From the IMG/VR virus record IMGVR_UViG_3300032954_000053, positions 1-31,662 of that record: a stretch of DNA of 31,662 nucleotides. One strand, written 5' to 3'. A program made the position numbers and the translations under genes. Source of the DNA: a virus. Positions 13,032 through 21,713 of the stretch are shown one piece after another. Position 1 is the first letter of the stretch; every line of letters begins with the position of its first letter. Below the pieces are notes generated by a model. That model worked only from the letters and a program-made list of their open reading frames with translations. It had not been told where the DNA came from and made no database searches.

Positions 13032-14922
13032 AGAGATCTACTCAGCAGCGGCGGCAGCCGGCGCGCGGCCGGACCCATTGCTGACGATCTCGCAGTGGGC
13101 TGACAAGTACCGCTCGCTATCGCAGCGGGCCTCGGCTGAGTCAGGCCCATGGCGCACTGATCGCACACCGTATCTGCGCGAAATCATGGACTGCCTTTCG
13201 CCGTCCTCGCCTGTGGAGCGCACGGTCTTCATGAAAGGTGCGCAGATCGGCGGCACCGAGTGCGGCAACAACTGGATCGGCTATGTGATCCACCAGGCGC
13301 CCGGCCCCATGATGGCGATCCAGCCCACCGTGGAGATGGCCAAGCGCAACTCGAAGCAGCGCATCGATCCGCTGATCGAGGAGTCGGAGGTGCTGCGGGC
13401 ACTGGTGAGCGATCCGCGATCGCGCGACTCGGGAAACACGGTCCTCTCGAAAGAGTTTCCCGGCGGCGTGCTGGTGATGACCGGCGCGAACTCCGCTGTC
13501 GGCCTCCGCTCCATGGCGGCGCGGTATCTGTTTCTGGACGAAGTGGATGGGTATCCCGGCGATGTGGAGGGCGAGGGCGATCCGGTGAACCTGGCGACCG
13601 CCCGCACCAGGACGTTCGCGCGCCGGAAGATCTTCATGTGCTCGACGCCGAAGATCACGGGCATGTCCCGGATCGAGGCGGCGTATGAAGAAAGCGACAA
13701 GCGGTTGTACTGGGTGCCGTGCCCAGTCTGCCGCGAGTTCCAGACGCTGAAGTTCGCGCAGTTGCGCTGGCCGAAGGGGGAGACAGAGAAGGTCGTTTAC
13801 GTTTGCGAGCACTGCGGGCAAGAGATTCACAACCACCAGAAGCAATCGATGCTGGCGTGCGGCGAGTGGCGGCGCAGCGCTGTTGGCGATGGCAAGACGG
13901 CTGGCTTCCACCTTTCCAGCCTCTACTCGCCGGTCGGTTGGTTCGCGTGGTCGGACGCAGCCAAGCAGTTCGAACAGGCGCAAAAGAATCCGGCGCTGCT
14001 TCAGGTCTTCGTCAACACCGTGCTCGGCGAGACGTGGACGTTGCTTGGCGAGGCACCAGAGTGGCAGAAGCTGTATGACCGGCGCGAGTCCTACAAGGTC
14101 GGAACGGTGCCGCGCGGCGGGTTGTTTCTTACGGCTGGCGCCGACGTGCAGAAGGACCGCATCGAGGTGGAGATTACCTCCTGGGGCCGGGGCAAAGAGT
14201 CGTGGTCGGTCGATTATCGCGTGTTCGAAGGCGACACATCCCGGCCACAGATATGGGAGAAGCTCACCGGCCTGCTGAACGAATCATTCCCTACCGAATC
14301 CGGTCTGGAATTGCCGATCCTCCAGCTCGCCGTCGATTCGGGCTTCGCAGCGATCGAGGTGTACCAGTGGGCGCGGCGGCAGGGCGGGCGCGTGCTGGTG
14401 ATCAAAGGCGATTCGCGGACGCCCGCGATCATTGGGCCGGCGTCTCCTGTTGAGGTTGGGCCGGCGGGCGCGAAGCTGAAGCGCGGCGTTCGGGTGTGGC
14501 CGGTTAACTCCGGCATGGCCAAGGAAGAGTTGTACCGGTGGCTGCGCCAGGATCGCCCGACCGATGAGGAAGTAGCGAAGGGCATTCCTTTCCCGCCGGG
14601 ATACTGCCACCTCCCGCGCTACAGCGAAGAGTACTTCAAGCAGATCACCGCTGAGCAGTTGGTGACGAAGATCGTCAAGGGATATCGCCGGCACGAATGG
14701 CAGAAGATGCGTGAACGCAATGAGTCGCTCGATTGCCGCGTCTATGCGCGCGCGGCGGCTGGACGGGTCGGCATCGACCGCTTCCAGGAGAAGCACTGGG
14801 CTGACCTCGAGCGTCGCGTGGGCGCGCCTCCGGCGAAAGAAGTGAAACAGCCGCAGCAACCGCCGCGCACGGATGGTAAGCAAGCCGCGCGGAACCGCGT
14901 GCGATTCAGGATGGAGGTTTGA
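13006..14922 (+). CDS. Terminase large subunit (GpA family)
   Basis: This 638-residue motor and nuclease of DNA packaging belongs to the phage lambda GpA family. The family's ATP-binding loop reads FMKGAQIGGTE (75-85) and Walker B YLFLDEVDG (174-182). A zinc-ribbon pair follows (Cys239/Cys242 and Cys267/Cys270), also typical of GpA. The nuclease domain begins near AGADVQKDRIEVEI with Asp380 as a likely metal ligand. ATG at 13006 lies within the small-subunit gene. The length agrees with the family. In lambda the next gene is W; here a reverse-strand cargo gene sits between the two. Confidence 0.96.
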   Translation: MNLQIPTAEEIYSAAAAAGARPDPLLTISQWADKYRSLSQRASAESGPWRTDRTPYLREIMDCLSPSSPVERTVFMKGAQIGGTECGNNWIGYVIHQAPGPMMAIQPTVEMAKRNSKQRIDPLIEESEVLRALVSDPRSRDSGNTVLSKEFPGGVLVMTGANSAVGLRSMAARYLFLDEVDGYPGDVEGEGDPVNLATARTRTFARRKIFMCSTPKITGMSRIEAAYEESDKRLYWVPCPVCREFQTLKFAQLRWPKGETEKVVYVCEHCGQEIHNHQKQSMLACGEWRRSAVGDGKTAGFHLSSLYSPVGWFAWSDAAKQFEQAQKNPALLQVFVNTVLGETWTLLGEAPEWQKLYDRRESYKVGTVPRGGLFLTAGADVQKDRIEVEITSWGRGKESWSVDYRVFEGDTSRPQIWEKLTGLLNESFPTESGLELPILQLAVDSGFAAIEVYQWARRQGGRVLVIKGDSRTPAIIGPASPVEVGPAGAKLKRGVRVWPVNSGMAKEELYRWLRQDRPTDEEVAKGIPFPPGYCHLPRYSEEYFKQITAEQLVTKIVKGYRRHEWQKMRERNESLDCRVYARAAAGRVGIDRFQEKHWADLERRVGAPPAKEVKQPQQPPRTDGKQAARNRVRFRMEV

Positions 14923-15032
14923 TTGAGGCTTTGAGTTTCGGTCCACGGCACGAGCTACAGAGCGCCAGATGGACTGCCAGAGCGGGTGACACTGATCTTA
15001 CTGGCCAATCGTGATCTCGTCGAGCGTCTAGC

Positions 15033-16163
15033 CTAGTCTTGGGCGGAATCTCCGCTGATGGCTTTGACGGCCGAGAGAATGTCAAAAGCGGAATCCATCC
15101 GTCGAAGCGCTTCAAGGCCCTGGCAGGTAGTGACTGCCGCATCGGTCAAAACGACGGCGCTGCCTGGTAGGGCGCATCGTGATAGTGAGCATGGCTGCCC
15201 TGAAAACATTACTCTGCAATTTCGAAACGTGCAACCGTCGAACGCGAATCCGTCCAACCCAAGGACGCGTTGGTCGAAAGTGACGCCGTCAATCGAAATG
15301 AACTGGTCATCGTTTTGAGAGGCAAGGCGCAGCCTCGGCTCGATTCTTTTTAGGGAATAACCTATGTTGTTCGTCAGCTTCGAAATGGGTTCATGAGTCC
15401 CAATCCCAATGAAATACCTCCCTCCTCGCGCCAGGGTACCTCGCAGTTCGCTGCCGCCCAATCGGAACACATCCTTGTTGATGTGTAAGTCAGCTTCTGC
15501 AAGGCGCAGCTCGATCTCAATGACCGTTAGTGGATACGTGGCCTGTGATGGACCTATGTCGTGTGCTTGGGGATACCGCGCTTGAAATTCAGCCGGGGTT
15601 GCCATCGACCGGAATTCGATCCGCAGGTAGTCACCATTCTTGTAACTGATCTTCAGCAATCGCCCGCTTGGGGGGCATTCAAGATCCTTTGGAGAGCCAC
15701 GTTGATACCAAACGCTTTCCCACATCCTCAACCGCGGACCAATAGACGCACTCGGCATATCGATGTTCATCAGCAGGAACCCGCTGAAATCTCGGTGGAA
15801 GCTGATCACCGGTCGATCGCCGTATGAGATAGGAACCCAGCAGTCCGCAGCGTAGGCGCCACCCATTACAACAATGAAATCCCGGAGCAACCAATCGAAA
15901 CGGCCGCTGACAGATGCCCCCGACGGCGTGGTTTTGAGTTCGCGAAGGTAGTCGATCGGGAACGCACCAGGCACATCCGCCTTCTTGTGATGCTCCGCGC
16001 AAAGCGCAATCATGCCGCCAGGATCGTGGTGTTCCCGCACTGACCAAGGAGGGTCAAAGTGATGATATTCGAGGTACGGACTGCCGCAGCCTCGAACCGG
16101 ACAGCCGAACCCCACTTCCTGCCTAAGAACCCGCATGACGGATGCAGGCGGATATCGATTCAT
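15033..16163 (-). CDS. HNH-type protein with pentapeptide-like tail, reverse-strand cargo
   Basis: This 376-residue protein starts with an HNH-like module: Cys21 and Cys26 (GCPVRGC), EYHHFDPP (32-39) with His34/His35, and GGMIALCAEHHKKAD (49-63) with Cys55 and His58/His59. The central Asn of classical HNH enzymes is not present, so cleavage is uncertain. The middle 200 residues appear beta-rich and unlike anything I know. Near 315-350, GFAFDGCTFRNCRVMFSG has the look of a short right-handed beta-helix. A good GGAG lies just upstream of the ATG at 16163. It is inserted backwards between terminase and portal genes, so it should be expressed from its own promoter in the lysogen. It could be a defence nuclease or a DNA-binding protein. 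Confidence 0.82.
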   Translation of the reverse strand: MNRYPPASVMRVLRQEVGFGCPVRGCGSPYLEYHHFDPPWSVREHHDPGGMIALCAEHHKKADVPGAFPIDYLRELKTTPSGASVSGRFDWLLRDFIVVMGGAYAADCWVPISYGDRPVISFHRDFSGFLLMNIDMPSASIGPRLRMWESVWYQRGSPKDLECPPSGRLLKISYKNGDYLRIEFRSMATPAEFQARYPQAHDIGPSQATYPLTVIEIELRLAEADLHINKDVFRLGGSELRGTLARGGRYFIGIGTHEPISKLTNNIGYSLKRIEPRLRLASQNDDQFISIDGVTFDQRVLGLDGFAFDGCTFRNCRVMFSGQPCSLSRCALPGSAVVLTDAAVTTCQGLEALRRMDSAFDILSAVKAISGDSAQD

Positions 16164-16280
16164 GTTCTCCAGCGTACGACAGAGGCGCTACGGGGCTGAC
16201 CTCCAGGTGATTGGTCTGTCGGCGCATTGAAAAAGTCGACCTCAGTTGACGGGCACGGCTCTGGCCGGTGCCTAAATCCT

Positions 16281-16297
16281 GCTGGATGAAATCCAGC
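16281..16297. repeat. 7-bp hairpin upstream of the gpW-like gene
   Basis: GCTGGAT (16281-16287) and ATCCAGC (16291-16297) form a perfect stem around GAA, 13 bases before the ATG at 16311. The gene after it lacks a clear Shine-Dalgarno sequence, so the hairpin may affect its translation. No T run follows it. Confidence 0.35.
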
Positions 16298-16310
16298 TCA
16301 ACACAGTTGC

Positions 16311-16523
16311 ATGGCGTTCACACAGGCGGATCTTGACGCGCTCGACGCGGCGCGTAAGCAGGGCGCGCGCAGGGTCCGGTTTCAGGATCGCGAGTTCGAA
16401 TTCGATTCGGTCGACGATTACCTGAAGCTTCGGAATCTCATCCTGAACGACATCGCGCAGCAGTCCGGGCCACAGCAAGTGCGGCAGGTGCGCGTCTACA
16501 CGACCAACGGCTGGGGCCACTGA
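16311..16523 (+). CDS. gpW-like head-tail joining protein
   Basis: This 70-residue protein fits the lambda gpW family in length, position and sequence pattern (FTQADLDALDAARKQGARRV, then FQDREFEFDSVDDYLKLRNLI). In lambda, gpW attaches below the portal after packaging and prepares the head for tail joining. It lies directly before the portal gene, as W does before B. The upstream ribosome site is weak and a hairpin sits before it. Confidence 0.88.
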   Translation: MAFTQADLDALDAARKQGARRVRFQDREFEFDSVDDYLKLRNLILNDIAQQSGPQQVRQVRVYTTNGWGH

Positions 16524-16529
16524 AGCACG

Positions 16530-18128
16530 GTGCCAATCGAAACTCTCATGACGCTCGCGCGTCAGGCTGGGCACGAGCCGATGCCCGTACCGCGCGTGCC
16601 GCGCACTCGCGCGATGGGGACGTTCCCCTTCGATGCTGCGGGTCGCGGGCGTCGGGGAATCGGGTGGAATCCACCGTTCCTCGGCCTGAACACGCTCCTG
16701 TTTTCGCACGGGCTGGAGTTACAGGCGCGGAACCGGGACGCGGTTCGAAACAGCGCGTGGGCGGCGGGGGCCGTGGACTCGTATGTCGCCAACGCGATCG
16801 GGCGTGGGATTCGCCTGGTGCCGCACCATCCGGACGAGAAGGTGCGCGAACTGATCACCAGGAAGTGGAATCGGTGGACCCGGGAGTGCGACGTCGAGTA
16901 CGACCCGCGGAATCCTGCATCTGGCCAGACGGATTTCTACGGCCAGCAGATGGTGATTGCGCGCGAAGTGATGGAGGCCGGCGAGTGCTTCGTCCGGTTC
17001 CGGCCGCGCTCGGTGAAGGAAGGACTCACGGTTCCGTTGCAACTTCAACTCATCGAGGCCGAGCAGTTACCGTTGTGGCGAACGGCTGTCGAGCGGATGC
17101 CGCCGAACAACTCAGTGCGGTGCGGCATCGAGTTTCAGACCGACGGACGGCGCGCGGCATACCACTTCTGGAAGGCGCATCCGGGCGAGACGATGTTCTT
17201 CCCGATGGACGCTCTCTCGGTCGAGCGCGTGCCCGCCACGGAGGTCCTGCACGTCTACAAACCGATCCGCGCGGGCCAGTTCCGGGGGCAGCCGTGGCTG
17301 ACATCGGTGATTGCGAAGCTCTACGAACTGGAGCAATACACGGATGCTGAGATCGTCCGCAAGAAGCTTGCGGCGATGATCACCGGGTTTATCACGCAGG
17401 CCAGCCCGGACAATCCGATCATCCCACCGGACCAGTATCAGAACGGGCCGACTCAGACGGAGCCGGGAAGTCAGATCAGCAAGCTCGAACCTGGCACGTT
17501 CCAGGTGTTGAACTTCGGCGAAGAGGTTCAGTTTGCGGAAGCGAAAGACAGCGGCGATTTCAAATCGTTCATCAGGAGCTGCCTCCAAGCTTTCGCGAGC
17601 GGTGCCGGGCTTGCCGAGTACCAGATCAGCGGCGACCTCTCGGGGATCAACTACTCTTCGATCCGCGCTGGCCTGCTGGAGTTCCGCCGCAAGTGCGAGC
17701 AGTATCAGCATTCGGTCTTCATCTTCCAGGTATGCCACCCCGTGTATAAACGCTGGCTGCGCGAAGCGATGCTGGCGCTGGTGTTCGGCATAGACCTGTT
17801 GAACGCGTACAACAAAGATCCCGAGCCGTTTGAGGAAGTGCAGTGGGTCACACCGGGATGGCCGTGGGTCGATCCCGAGAAAGACATCAAGGCTTCCAAC
17901 GATGCGATCCGCAGCGGTCTCTCCACGCGTTCGGCTGAGGTTGCGGCGCAAGGGCGAGACGCCGGTGCCGTGGATGCGGAGCAGACAGCAGACAACAAGC
18001 GTGCGGACAAACTCGGGCTGTCCTACGACAGCGATGGCCGCAAGGTGCTCACCGGGCGCAACGCTGGATTGACCGAGAGCGAGATCCAGACGGATGCCGC
18101 AAAGGGAGAGGTGGACGTCAAGCCGTGA
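16530..18128 (+). CDS. Portal protein (lambda gpB family)
   Basis: This 532-residue protein forms the ring through which DNA enters and leaves the head. The family pattern is clear: NRDAVRNSAWAAGAVDSYVANAIGRGIRLVPH (about 69-100), QLQLIEAEQLPL, EVLHVYKPIRAGQFRGQPWLTSVI, then SGDLSGINYSSIRAG and the late WPWVDPEKDIKA motif. Length equals that of lambda B-type portals. The start is GTG 16530, 6 bases after the gpW stop; an ATG 18 bases later would also serve. It overlaps the protease gene by GTGA, so expression is coupled. Confidence 0.96.
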   Translation: MPIETLMTLARQAGHEPMPVPRVPRTRAMGTFPFDAAGRGRRGIGWNPPFLGLNTLLFSHGLELQARNRDAVRNSAWAAGAVDSYVANAIGRGIRLVPHHPDEKVRELITRKWNRWTRECDVEYDPRNPASGQTDFYGQQMVIAREVMEAGECFVRFRPRSVKEGLTVPLQLQLIEAEQLPLWRTAVERMPPNNSVRCGIEFQTDGRRAAYHFWKAHPGETMFFPMDALSVERVPATEVLHVYKPIRAGQFRGQPWLTSVIAKLYELEQYTDAEIVRKKLAAMITGFITQASPDNPIIPPDQYQNGPTQTEPGSQISKLEPGTFQVLNFGEEVQFAEAKDSGDFKSFIRSCLQAFASGAGLAEYQISGDLSGINYSSIRAGLLEFRRKCEQYQHSVFIFQVCHPVYKRWLREAMLALVFGIDLLNAYNKDPEPFEEVQWVTPGWPWVDPEKDIKASNDAIRSGLSTRSAEVAAQGRDAGAVDAEQTADNKRADKLGLSYDSDGRKVLTGRNAGLTESEIQTDAAKGEVDVKP

Positions 18129-19693
18129 AGAATCTGACTCGTCTGGCATCGCGGTTCGTGAACACGCCGCTCATGATTCATCCACCCAAGCTGGATCTCA
18201 TGGTTCAGGCTTTGCGTCCGCGGTTGGGGATCATTCCGACAGCGGTGGCCGGTCCGGAGCCTGCAGAGCGGTTCGCCGCCTACGTGGAGCGAGCGGATGA
18301 CAGCGACTACCAGGTGATCGACGGAATCGCGATCGTTCCTATTCAGGGAGTCCTGACGAAGAAGGAGTCATGGGTTTCAGCTTTCAGTGGTTGCAGCTCC
18401 TATGACCTGATCGGCCGGTACGTTCGGGACGCGGTGAACGATGCTGCTGTGCGCGCGATCCTGTTGCAGGTCGACTCACCGGGCGGCGAGACGACGGGCT
18501 GCCTGGAGTTGTCCGATTACATCTACTCGCTGCGCGGCGCGAAACCGATCTACGCGGTCGCCGACGACTTCGCATTCTCGGCGGCCTACGCCCTGACCAG
18601 CGCGGCAGACAAGATCTTCGTGACGCGCATGGGCGCTGTCGGTTCCGTTGGCGTCGTGGTGCTGCATACCGAGGATTCGAAGTTCAACGAGGAGCAGGGG
18701 TTCAAGTACACCTACATCTTCAAAGGCGACAGGAAGGTTGACGCGAACCCGCATGAACCCCTTTCTGAGCGGGCAGAGAAAGACATCCAGTCCGAGATTG
18801 ACCGCCAGTACGACCAGTTCGTGGCGACCGTCGCGCGGAATCGGAAGGCAAAAGCCGACGAGATCATAGCAACGCAGGCTGGTGTGTACTGGGCGGAAAA
18901 CGCCATTCCGCTGCTGGCCGATGAGGTCGGAACGCTCGAAGACGCCATGAACGCGTTGCGCCAGGTGCTTGGCAGATCGAATCAGAGTTCGGCGGCAATC
19001 GCCGCAGTATCCCAACCCAAGGAGGCCAGTATGCCAGATGAGAAGTTACCCATCGCCGCTGAAGGCTCGAAACCAGATAACGGCGACAACGATGACGAAG
19101 ACGAGCTTGAATGCCGTGATTGTGGCGCTTCGCTCCGCAAAGACGCGAAGTTCTGCCACGCCTGCGGTGCCAAGGTCGAGGACAAGACCAAGAAACCGAA
19201 AGGTGAGACTCCGCTCGCCGGTCTCGCTGCCATTCCCAGTGAGCCGCTGAAGATGCGTCCCGAGGGTGACATCGAAGCCATCGGCGCGCTGTGCAAGATG
19301 GCCGGTTGTCGCGACAAGGCCGCGGAGTTCCTCACCAAGAAGAAGCCCAGCGGCCAATATTTCAGCGTGGCGGAAATCAGCGAAGAGTTGACTGCCGCAC
19401 GTGTGATCGAAAGCGAGAGAAGCATGATCAGTTCGCACGTCAACCCGAACCAGGGCGCGGTCGGCTCGCTTCAAGAACTCGAAGCGCAAGCCACCAGTTT
19501 CACCCGGCAGAATCGCGGCAAAGAGACTCCGAATCTTTACGCCGAAAGCGGTACCACCAAGCTGACCAAGGAGCGCGCCTACGCCCTCATGCTCGAAGAG
19601 CATCCCGAGGTTTACGGTGCGTTCGTGGCGCAGCACAACGCGAAGGGCCTGATCGCCACGCTTGAGCGGGCCGGTGTTCGCCTCGCCCGGTAG
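18125..19693 (+). CDS. S49-family head maturation protease with C-terminal scaffold region (lambda C-like)
   Basis: This is a 522-residue protein. Residues 60-290 are an SppA/ClpP-fold serine protease of family S49: LLQVDSPGGE (113-122), nucleophile Ser152 in FAFSAAYAL, the MGAVGSVGVVV strand (169-179) and the general base Lys204 in GDRKVDANPHEP. It would cleave scaffold and itself during procapsid maturation. Residues 303-522 form a second part with an acidic linker, a zinc ribbon (Cys330, Cys333, Cys344, Cys347) and a helical, charged C-terminus. This part can be made separately from an internal start at 19031 (see that entry), as in lambda C/Nu3. The start is GTG 18125, overlapping the portal stop. 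Confidence 0.95.
   Translation: MKNLTRLASRFVNTPLMIHPPKLDLMVQALRPRLGIIPTAVAGPEPAERFAAYVERADDSDYQVIDGIAIVPIQGVLTKKESWVSAFSGCSSYDLIGRYVRDAVNDAAVRAILLQVDSPGGETTGCLELSDYIYSLRGAKPIYAVADDFAFSAAYALTSAADKIFVTRMGAVGSVGVVVLHTEDSKFNEEQGFKYTYIFKGDRKVDANPHEPLSERAEKDIQSEIDRQYDQFVATVARNRKAKADEIIATQAGVYWAENAIPLLADEVGTLEDAMNALRQVLGRSNQSSAAIAAVSQPKEASMPDEKLPIAAEGSKPDNGDNDDEDELECRDCGASLRKDAKFCHACGAKVEDKTKKPKGETPLAGLAAIPSEPLKMRPEGDIEAIGALCKMAGCRDKAAEFLTKKKPSGQYFSVAEISEELTAARVIESERSMISSHVNPNQGAVGSLQELEAQATSFTRQNRGKETPNLYAESGTTKLTKERAYALMLEEHPEVYGAFVAQHNAKGLIATLERAGVRLAR
19031..19693 (+). CDS. Nested in-frame scaffold protein with zinc ribbon (Nu3-like)
   Basis: An ATG at 19031, in frame with the protease gene, is preceded by AAGGAGG at 19019-19025, with a 5-base spacer. 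This is one of the best ribosome sites in the window and it lies inside a gene. The product would be 220 residues, the same as the C-terminal part of the protease. This is the arrangement of lambda C and Nu3, where the nested product is the head scaffold. Residues 1-25 are acidic and Gly/Asn-rich. Residues 28-45 are a zinc ribbon (CRDCGASLRKDAKFCHACG), unusual for a scaffold. The rest is helical with a basic-acidic mix. The role is inferred from layout. Confidence 0.75.
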   Translation: MPDEKLPIAAEGSKPDNGDNDDEDELECRDCGASLRKDAKFCHACGAKVEDKTKKPKGETPLAGLAAIPSEPLKMRPEGDIEAIGALCKMAGCRDKAAEFLTKKKPSGQYFSVAEISEELTAARVIESERSMISSHVNPNQGAVGSLQELEAQATSFTRQNRGKETPNLYAESGTTKLTKERAYALMLEEHPEVYGAFVAQHNAKGLIATLERAGVRLAR

Positions 19694-19714
19694 GGCGAAA
19701 GGAGACCAACAGAC

Positions 19715-20098
19715 ATGGCATTCGAACAGACATTACGCAATGTAGGCCTTCCGGCGGCAGCGGACCTCACGAGCGGCGGAACTGTAAATCCGCAGTTCTA
19801 CTTCGTGACCGTCAACTCGTCCGGGCAGATCAACTTCACCGGGGCTGGCGCTGTCGCCGATGGCGTCGTGCAGGACAAGCCCAACGCGCAAGGAGTCGAG
19901 GGAGAGGTCGCGATCCTCGGCATCACCAAGCTGGTCACGGGCGCGGCGGTCAATGCAGGCGACCCACTCATGGCCAACGCCAGCGGCCAGGCAATCACGG
20001 CGACCTCCGGCAATTTCGTGCGGGCGCGCGCGCTAGCTGCCTCGTCGGGGGCTGGCGTAATCATTCCCGCGCTGCTTCTCGGCCCGTACAAGATGTAG
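19715..20098 (+). CDS. Head decoration protein (DUF2190-like)
   Basis: This 127-residue Ala/Gly-rich beta protein matches the DUF2190 capsid-cement pattern: GGTVNPQFYFVTVNSSGQINF, GVVQDKPNAQGVEGEVAILG, and AVNAGDPLMANASGQAI. It would sit on the outside of the expanded capsid, like lambda gpD. AAAGGAG lies 11 bases before the ATG. It lies between scaffold and capsid genes, exactly where D lies in lambda. Confidence 0.9.
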   Translation: MAFEQTLRNVGLPAAADLTSGGTVNPQFYFVTVNSSGQINFTGAGAVADGVVQDKPNAQGVEGEVAILGITKLVTGAAVNAGDPLMANASGQAITATSGNFVRARALAASSGAGVIIPALLLGPYKM

Positions 20099-20124
20099 CG
20101 ATTCCCCAATAGGAGAAATCAACA

Positions 20125-21138
20125 ATGCCTCAGCCAACACTGCAAGACGTTCACGTCAATCGGCCGCTGACGAACATTTCGGTAGCCTACCTTCAGGAGG
20201 CCGCCGGAGTTGAATTCGTCGCGGACAAAGCCTTTCCGGCGGTGCCGGTCGAAAACAAAAGCGACCTCTACTACACCTACGCGCGGGCGGATTTCAACCG
20301 CGACGAGATGCAGAAGCGCGCGCTTTCGACCGAGTCCGCCGGCACCGGCTACAACCTGAATTCCACCGGCACGTACAACTGCGACGTCTGGTCGCTGCAC
20401 AAGGACGTGGATGACCAGATCCGCGCGAACAGCGACTCGCCGCTTGCACCGGACCGCGACGCCACCATCTTCCTCACGCAGAAAGCGCTGATCCGCCGCG
20501 AGAACCAGTGGGTCTCGAAGTTCTTCGGTACCGGCATCTGGACCAACCAGCTCAGTGGCCAGGCGACCGCGGACTCCACGCATGTCATCTACTGGGATGC
20601 CGCGAATTACCCGAACGGCAGCCCGATCACCGATATTCGAAACGCCAAGACGCAGATGCGGCTTTCGAGCGGCGGCTTCGCTCCTAACATCTTCGTGGTC
20701 AGCCGTCCGGTGTTCGACAAGCTCGTGGATCACCCCGACTTCATCGACCGCACCAAGTATGGCCAGACCGCGCCGAACCCGGCAGTGGCGACTCGCCAGA
20801 TCATGGCCGAGATTCTCGAACTGGAAGAGATCCTGGTCATCGACGCCGTGTACAACCAGGCGGCGGAAGGCGCAACCGAATCGAACGCGTTCATCGGCGG
20901 TCTGAGCGCGGCGCTGTTTTACCGCCCAAAGAACGCTGGTTTAATGACTCCCAGCGCGGGCTACGTGTTCAACTGGACGGGCCTGATCGGAACCACCGGC
21001 GGCGCCGGCGTCCGCATCAAGACGTTCCGCATGGAGCACCTGGCTTCGGATCGTGTCGAGATCGACTCGGCGTTCGATATGCGCCTGGTCTCTGCGGATC
21101 TGGGGTTCTTCTTCAACAACGTGATCTCGGCGGTGTAG
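20125..21138 (+). CDS. Major capsid protein (lambda gpE-like)
   Basis: This 337-residue protein has the HK97-fold pattern of the gpE family: VEFVADKAFPAVPVENKSDLYYTY, DVDDQIRANSD, the IFLTQKALIRRENQWVSKFF helix, and near the end RMEHLASDRVEIDSAFDMRLVSADLGFFF. It is the main shell protein. A clear AGGAG lies 9 bases before the ATG. Position after the decoration gene and length (lambda E is 341) agree. Confidence 0.94.
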   Translation: MPQPTLQDVHVNRPLTNISVAYLQEAAGVEFVADKAFPAVPVENKSDLYYTYARADFNRDEMQKRALSTESAGTGYNLNSTGTYNCDVWSLHKDVDDQIRANSDSPLAPDRDATIFLTQKALIRRENQWVSKFFGTGIWTNQLSGQATADSTHVIYWDAANYPNGSPITDIRNAKTQMRLSSGGFAPNIFVVSRPVFDKLVDHPDFIDRTKYGQTAPNPAVATRQIMAEILELEEILVIDAVYNQAAEGATESNAFIGGLSAALFYRPKNAGLMTPSAGYVFNWTGLIGTTGGAGVRIKTFRMEHLASDRVEIDSAFDMRLVSADLGFFFNNVISAV

Positions 21139-21140
21139 TC

Positions 21141-21431
21141 ATGATGCTTCGTCGTGAATCATGGGCGCGGCTTACAAGGGGCCGGGTCCCGCCGCTATTT
21201 GTCCTGCGCCCACTCAAGGGCTTCACCTCGTCCGACATCGGCGACGAGTATCCCGCGCCCGACGCGACCAACAAAGTCCAGTTGACGCGCGCCCGGCAGC
21301 TTTACGAACAGCGTCGGATCGGGACGCGGGAGGAAGTCGAGCGGGCGCTGTCCAGAGTCCCAAAGCACGAACCGGCTGAGCCGGGAAAGGAGAAACGTCA
21401 TGGCCGTCAAAGTGGAAAAAACGCCCGTTAG
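21141..21431 (+). CDS. Small connector-region protein, unknown
   Basis: This 96-residue protein begins 2 bases after the capsid stop. The middle (LRPLKGFTSSDIGDEYPAPDATNKVQLTRARQLYEQRRI) has a compact fold-like pattern and the C-terminus is basic. In the lambda order it stands where FI is found, but I see no firm similarity. Codon third positions are G/C-rich in this frame, which supports coding. It has no strong ribosome site and may be coupled to the capsid gene. It overlaps the next gene by 32 bases. Confidence 0.7.
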   Translation: MMLRRESWARLTRGRVPPLFVLRPLKGFTSSDIGDEYPAPDATNKVQLTRARQLYEQRRIGTREEVERALSRVPKHEPAEPGKEKRHGRQSGKNAR

Positions 21432-21708
21432 CGCTCCGGAGTTTCAGAGCGCGGGTCCGCAGCCGAACTTCAAGGGGAGCTATCCCTCGAAGCAGAAGCT
21501 GCTCTTGTCGGCGGTGCAGACGGGCAACGGCTCGCAGCAGAGTATCGCGCACGGGCTCGGCGCAGTCCCTGCGGGCGTGCTGGTGACGTGCGTGGATAAC
21601 AGCGGGAGTTCGAATGCGTTCACTGCAACTGAGGGAACGCACGACGCTACGAACGTGAAGGTCACCGTCACCAACTTGGCGAAGTACAAGGTCCTGGCCT
21701 GGCTCTGA
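21400..21708 (+). CDS. Small structural-region protein, unknown
   Basis: This 102-residue protein has a good AAAGGAGAAA before the ATG at 21400. After a disordered N-terminus (1-30), the part from LLLSAVQTGNGSQQSIAHGLGAVPAGVLVTCVDN onward is a small beta-sandwich-like domain. Such short beta proteins near capsid genes can be fibres or decoration proteins. I do not recognise the family; the place in the late operon supports a virion role. Confidence 0.78.
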   Translation: MAVKVEKTPVSAPEFQSAGPQPNFKGSYPSKQKLLLSAVQTGNGSQQSIAHGLGAVPAGVLVTCVDNSGSSNAFTATEGTHDATNVKVTVTNLAKYKVLAWL

Positions 21709-21713
21709 TTCCG

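Noticed and set aside
13141-13983. Long reverse frame under the terminase gene
   Set aside because: Shadow of the terminase large subunit; no motif and Arg-rich composition.
17112-18149. Long reverse frame under the portal gene
   Set aside because: Antisense shadow in GC-rich DNA; the forward frame is an unmistakable portal protein.
21161-21379. Alternative forward frame inside the small gene after the capsid gene
   Set aside because: Its product is Arg/Ala-rich with no structure-like pattern; the frame from 21141 has better codon bias and a sensible protein pattern.
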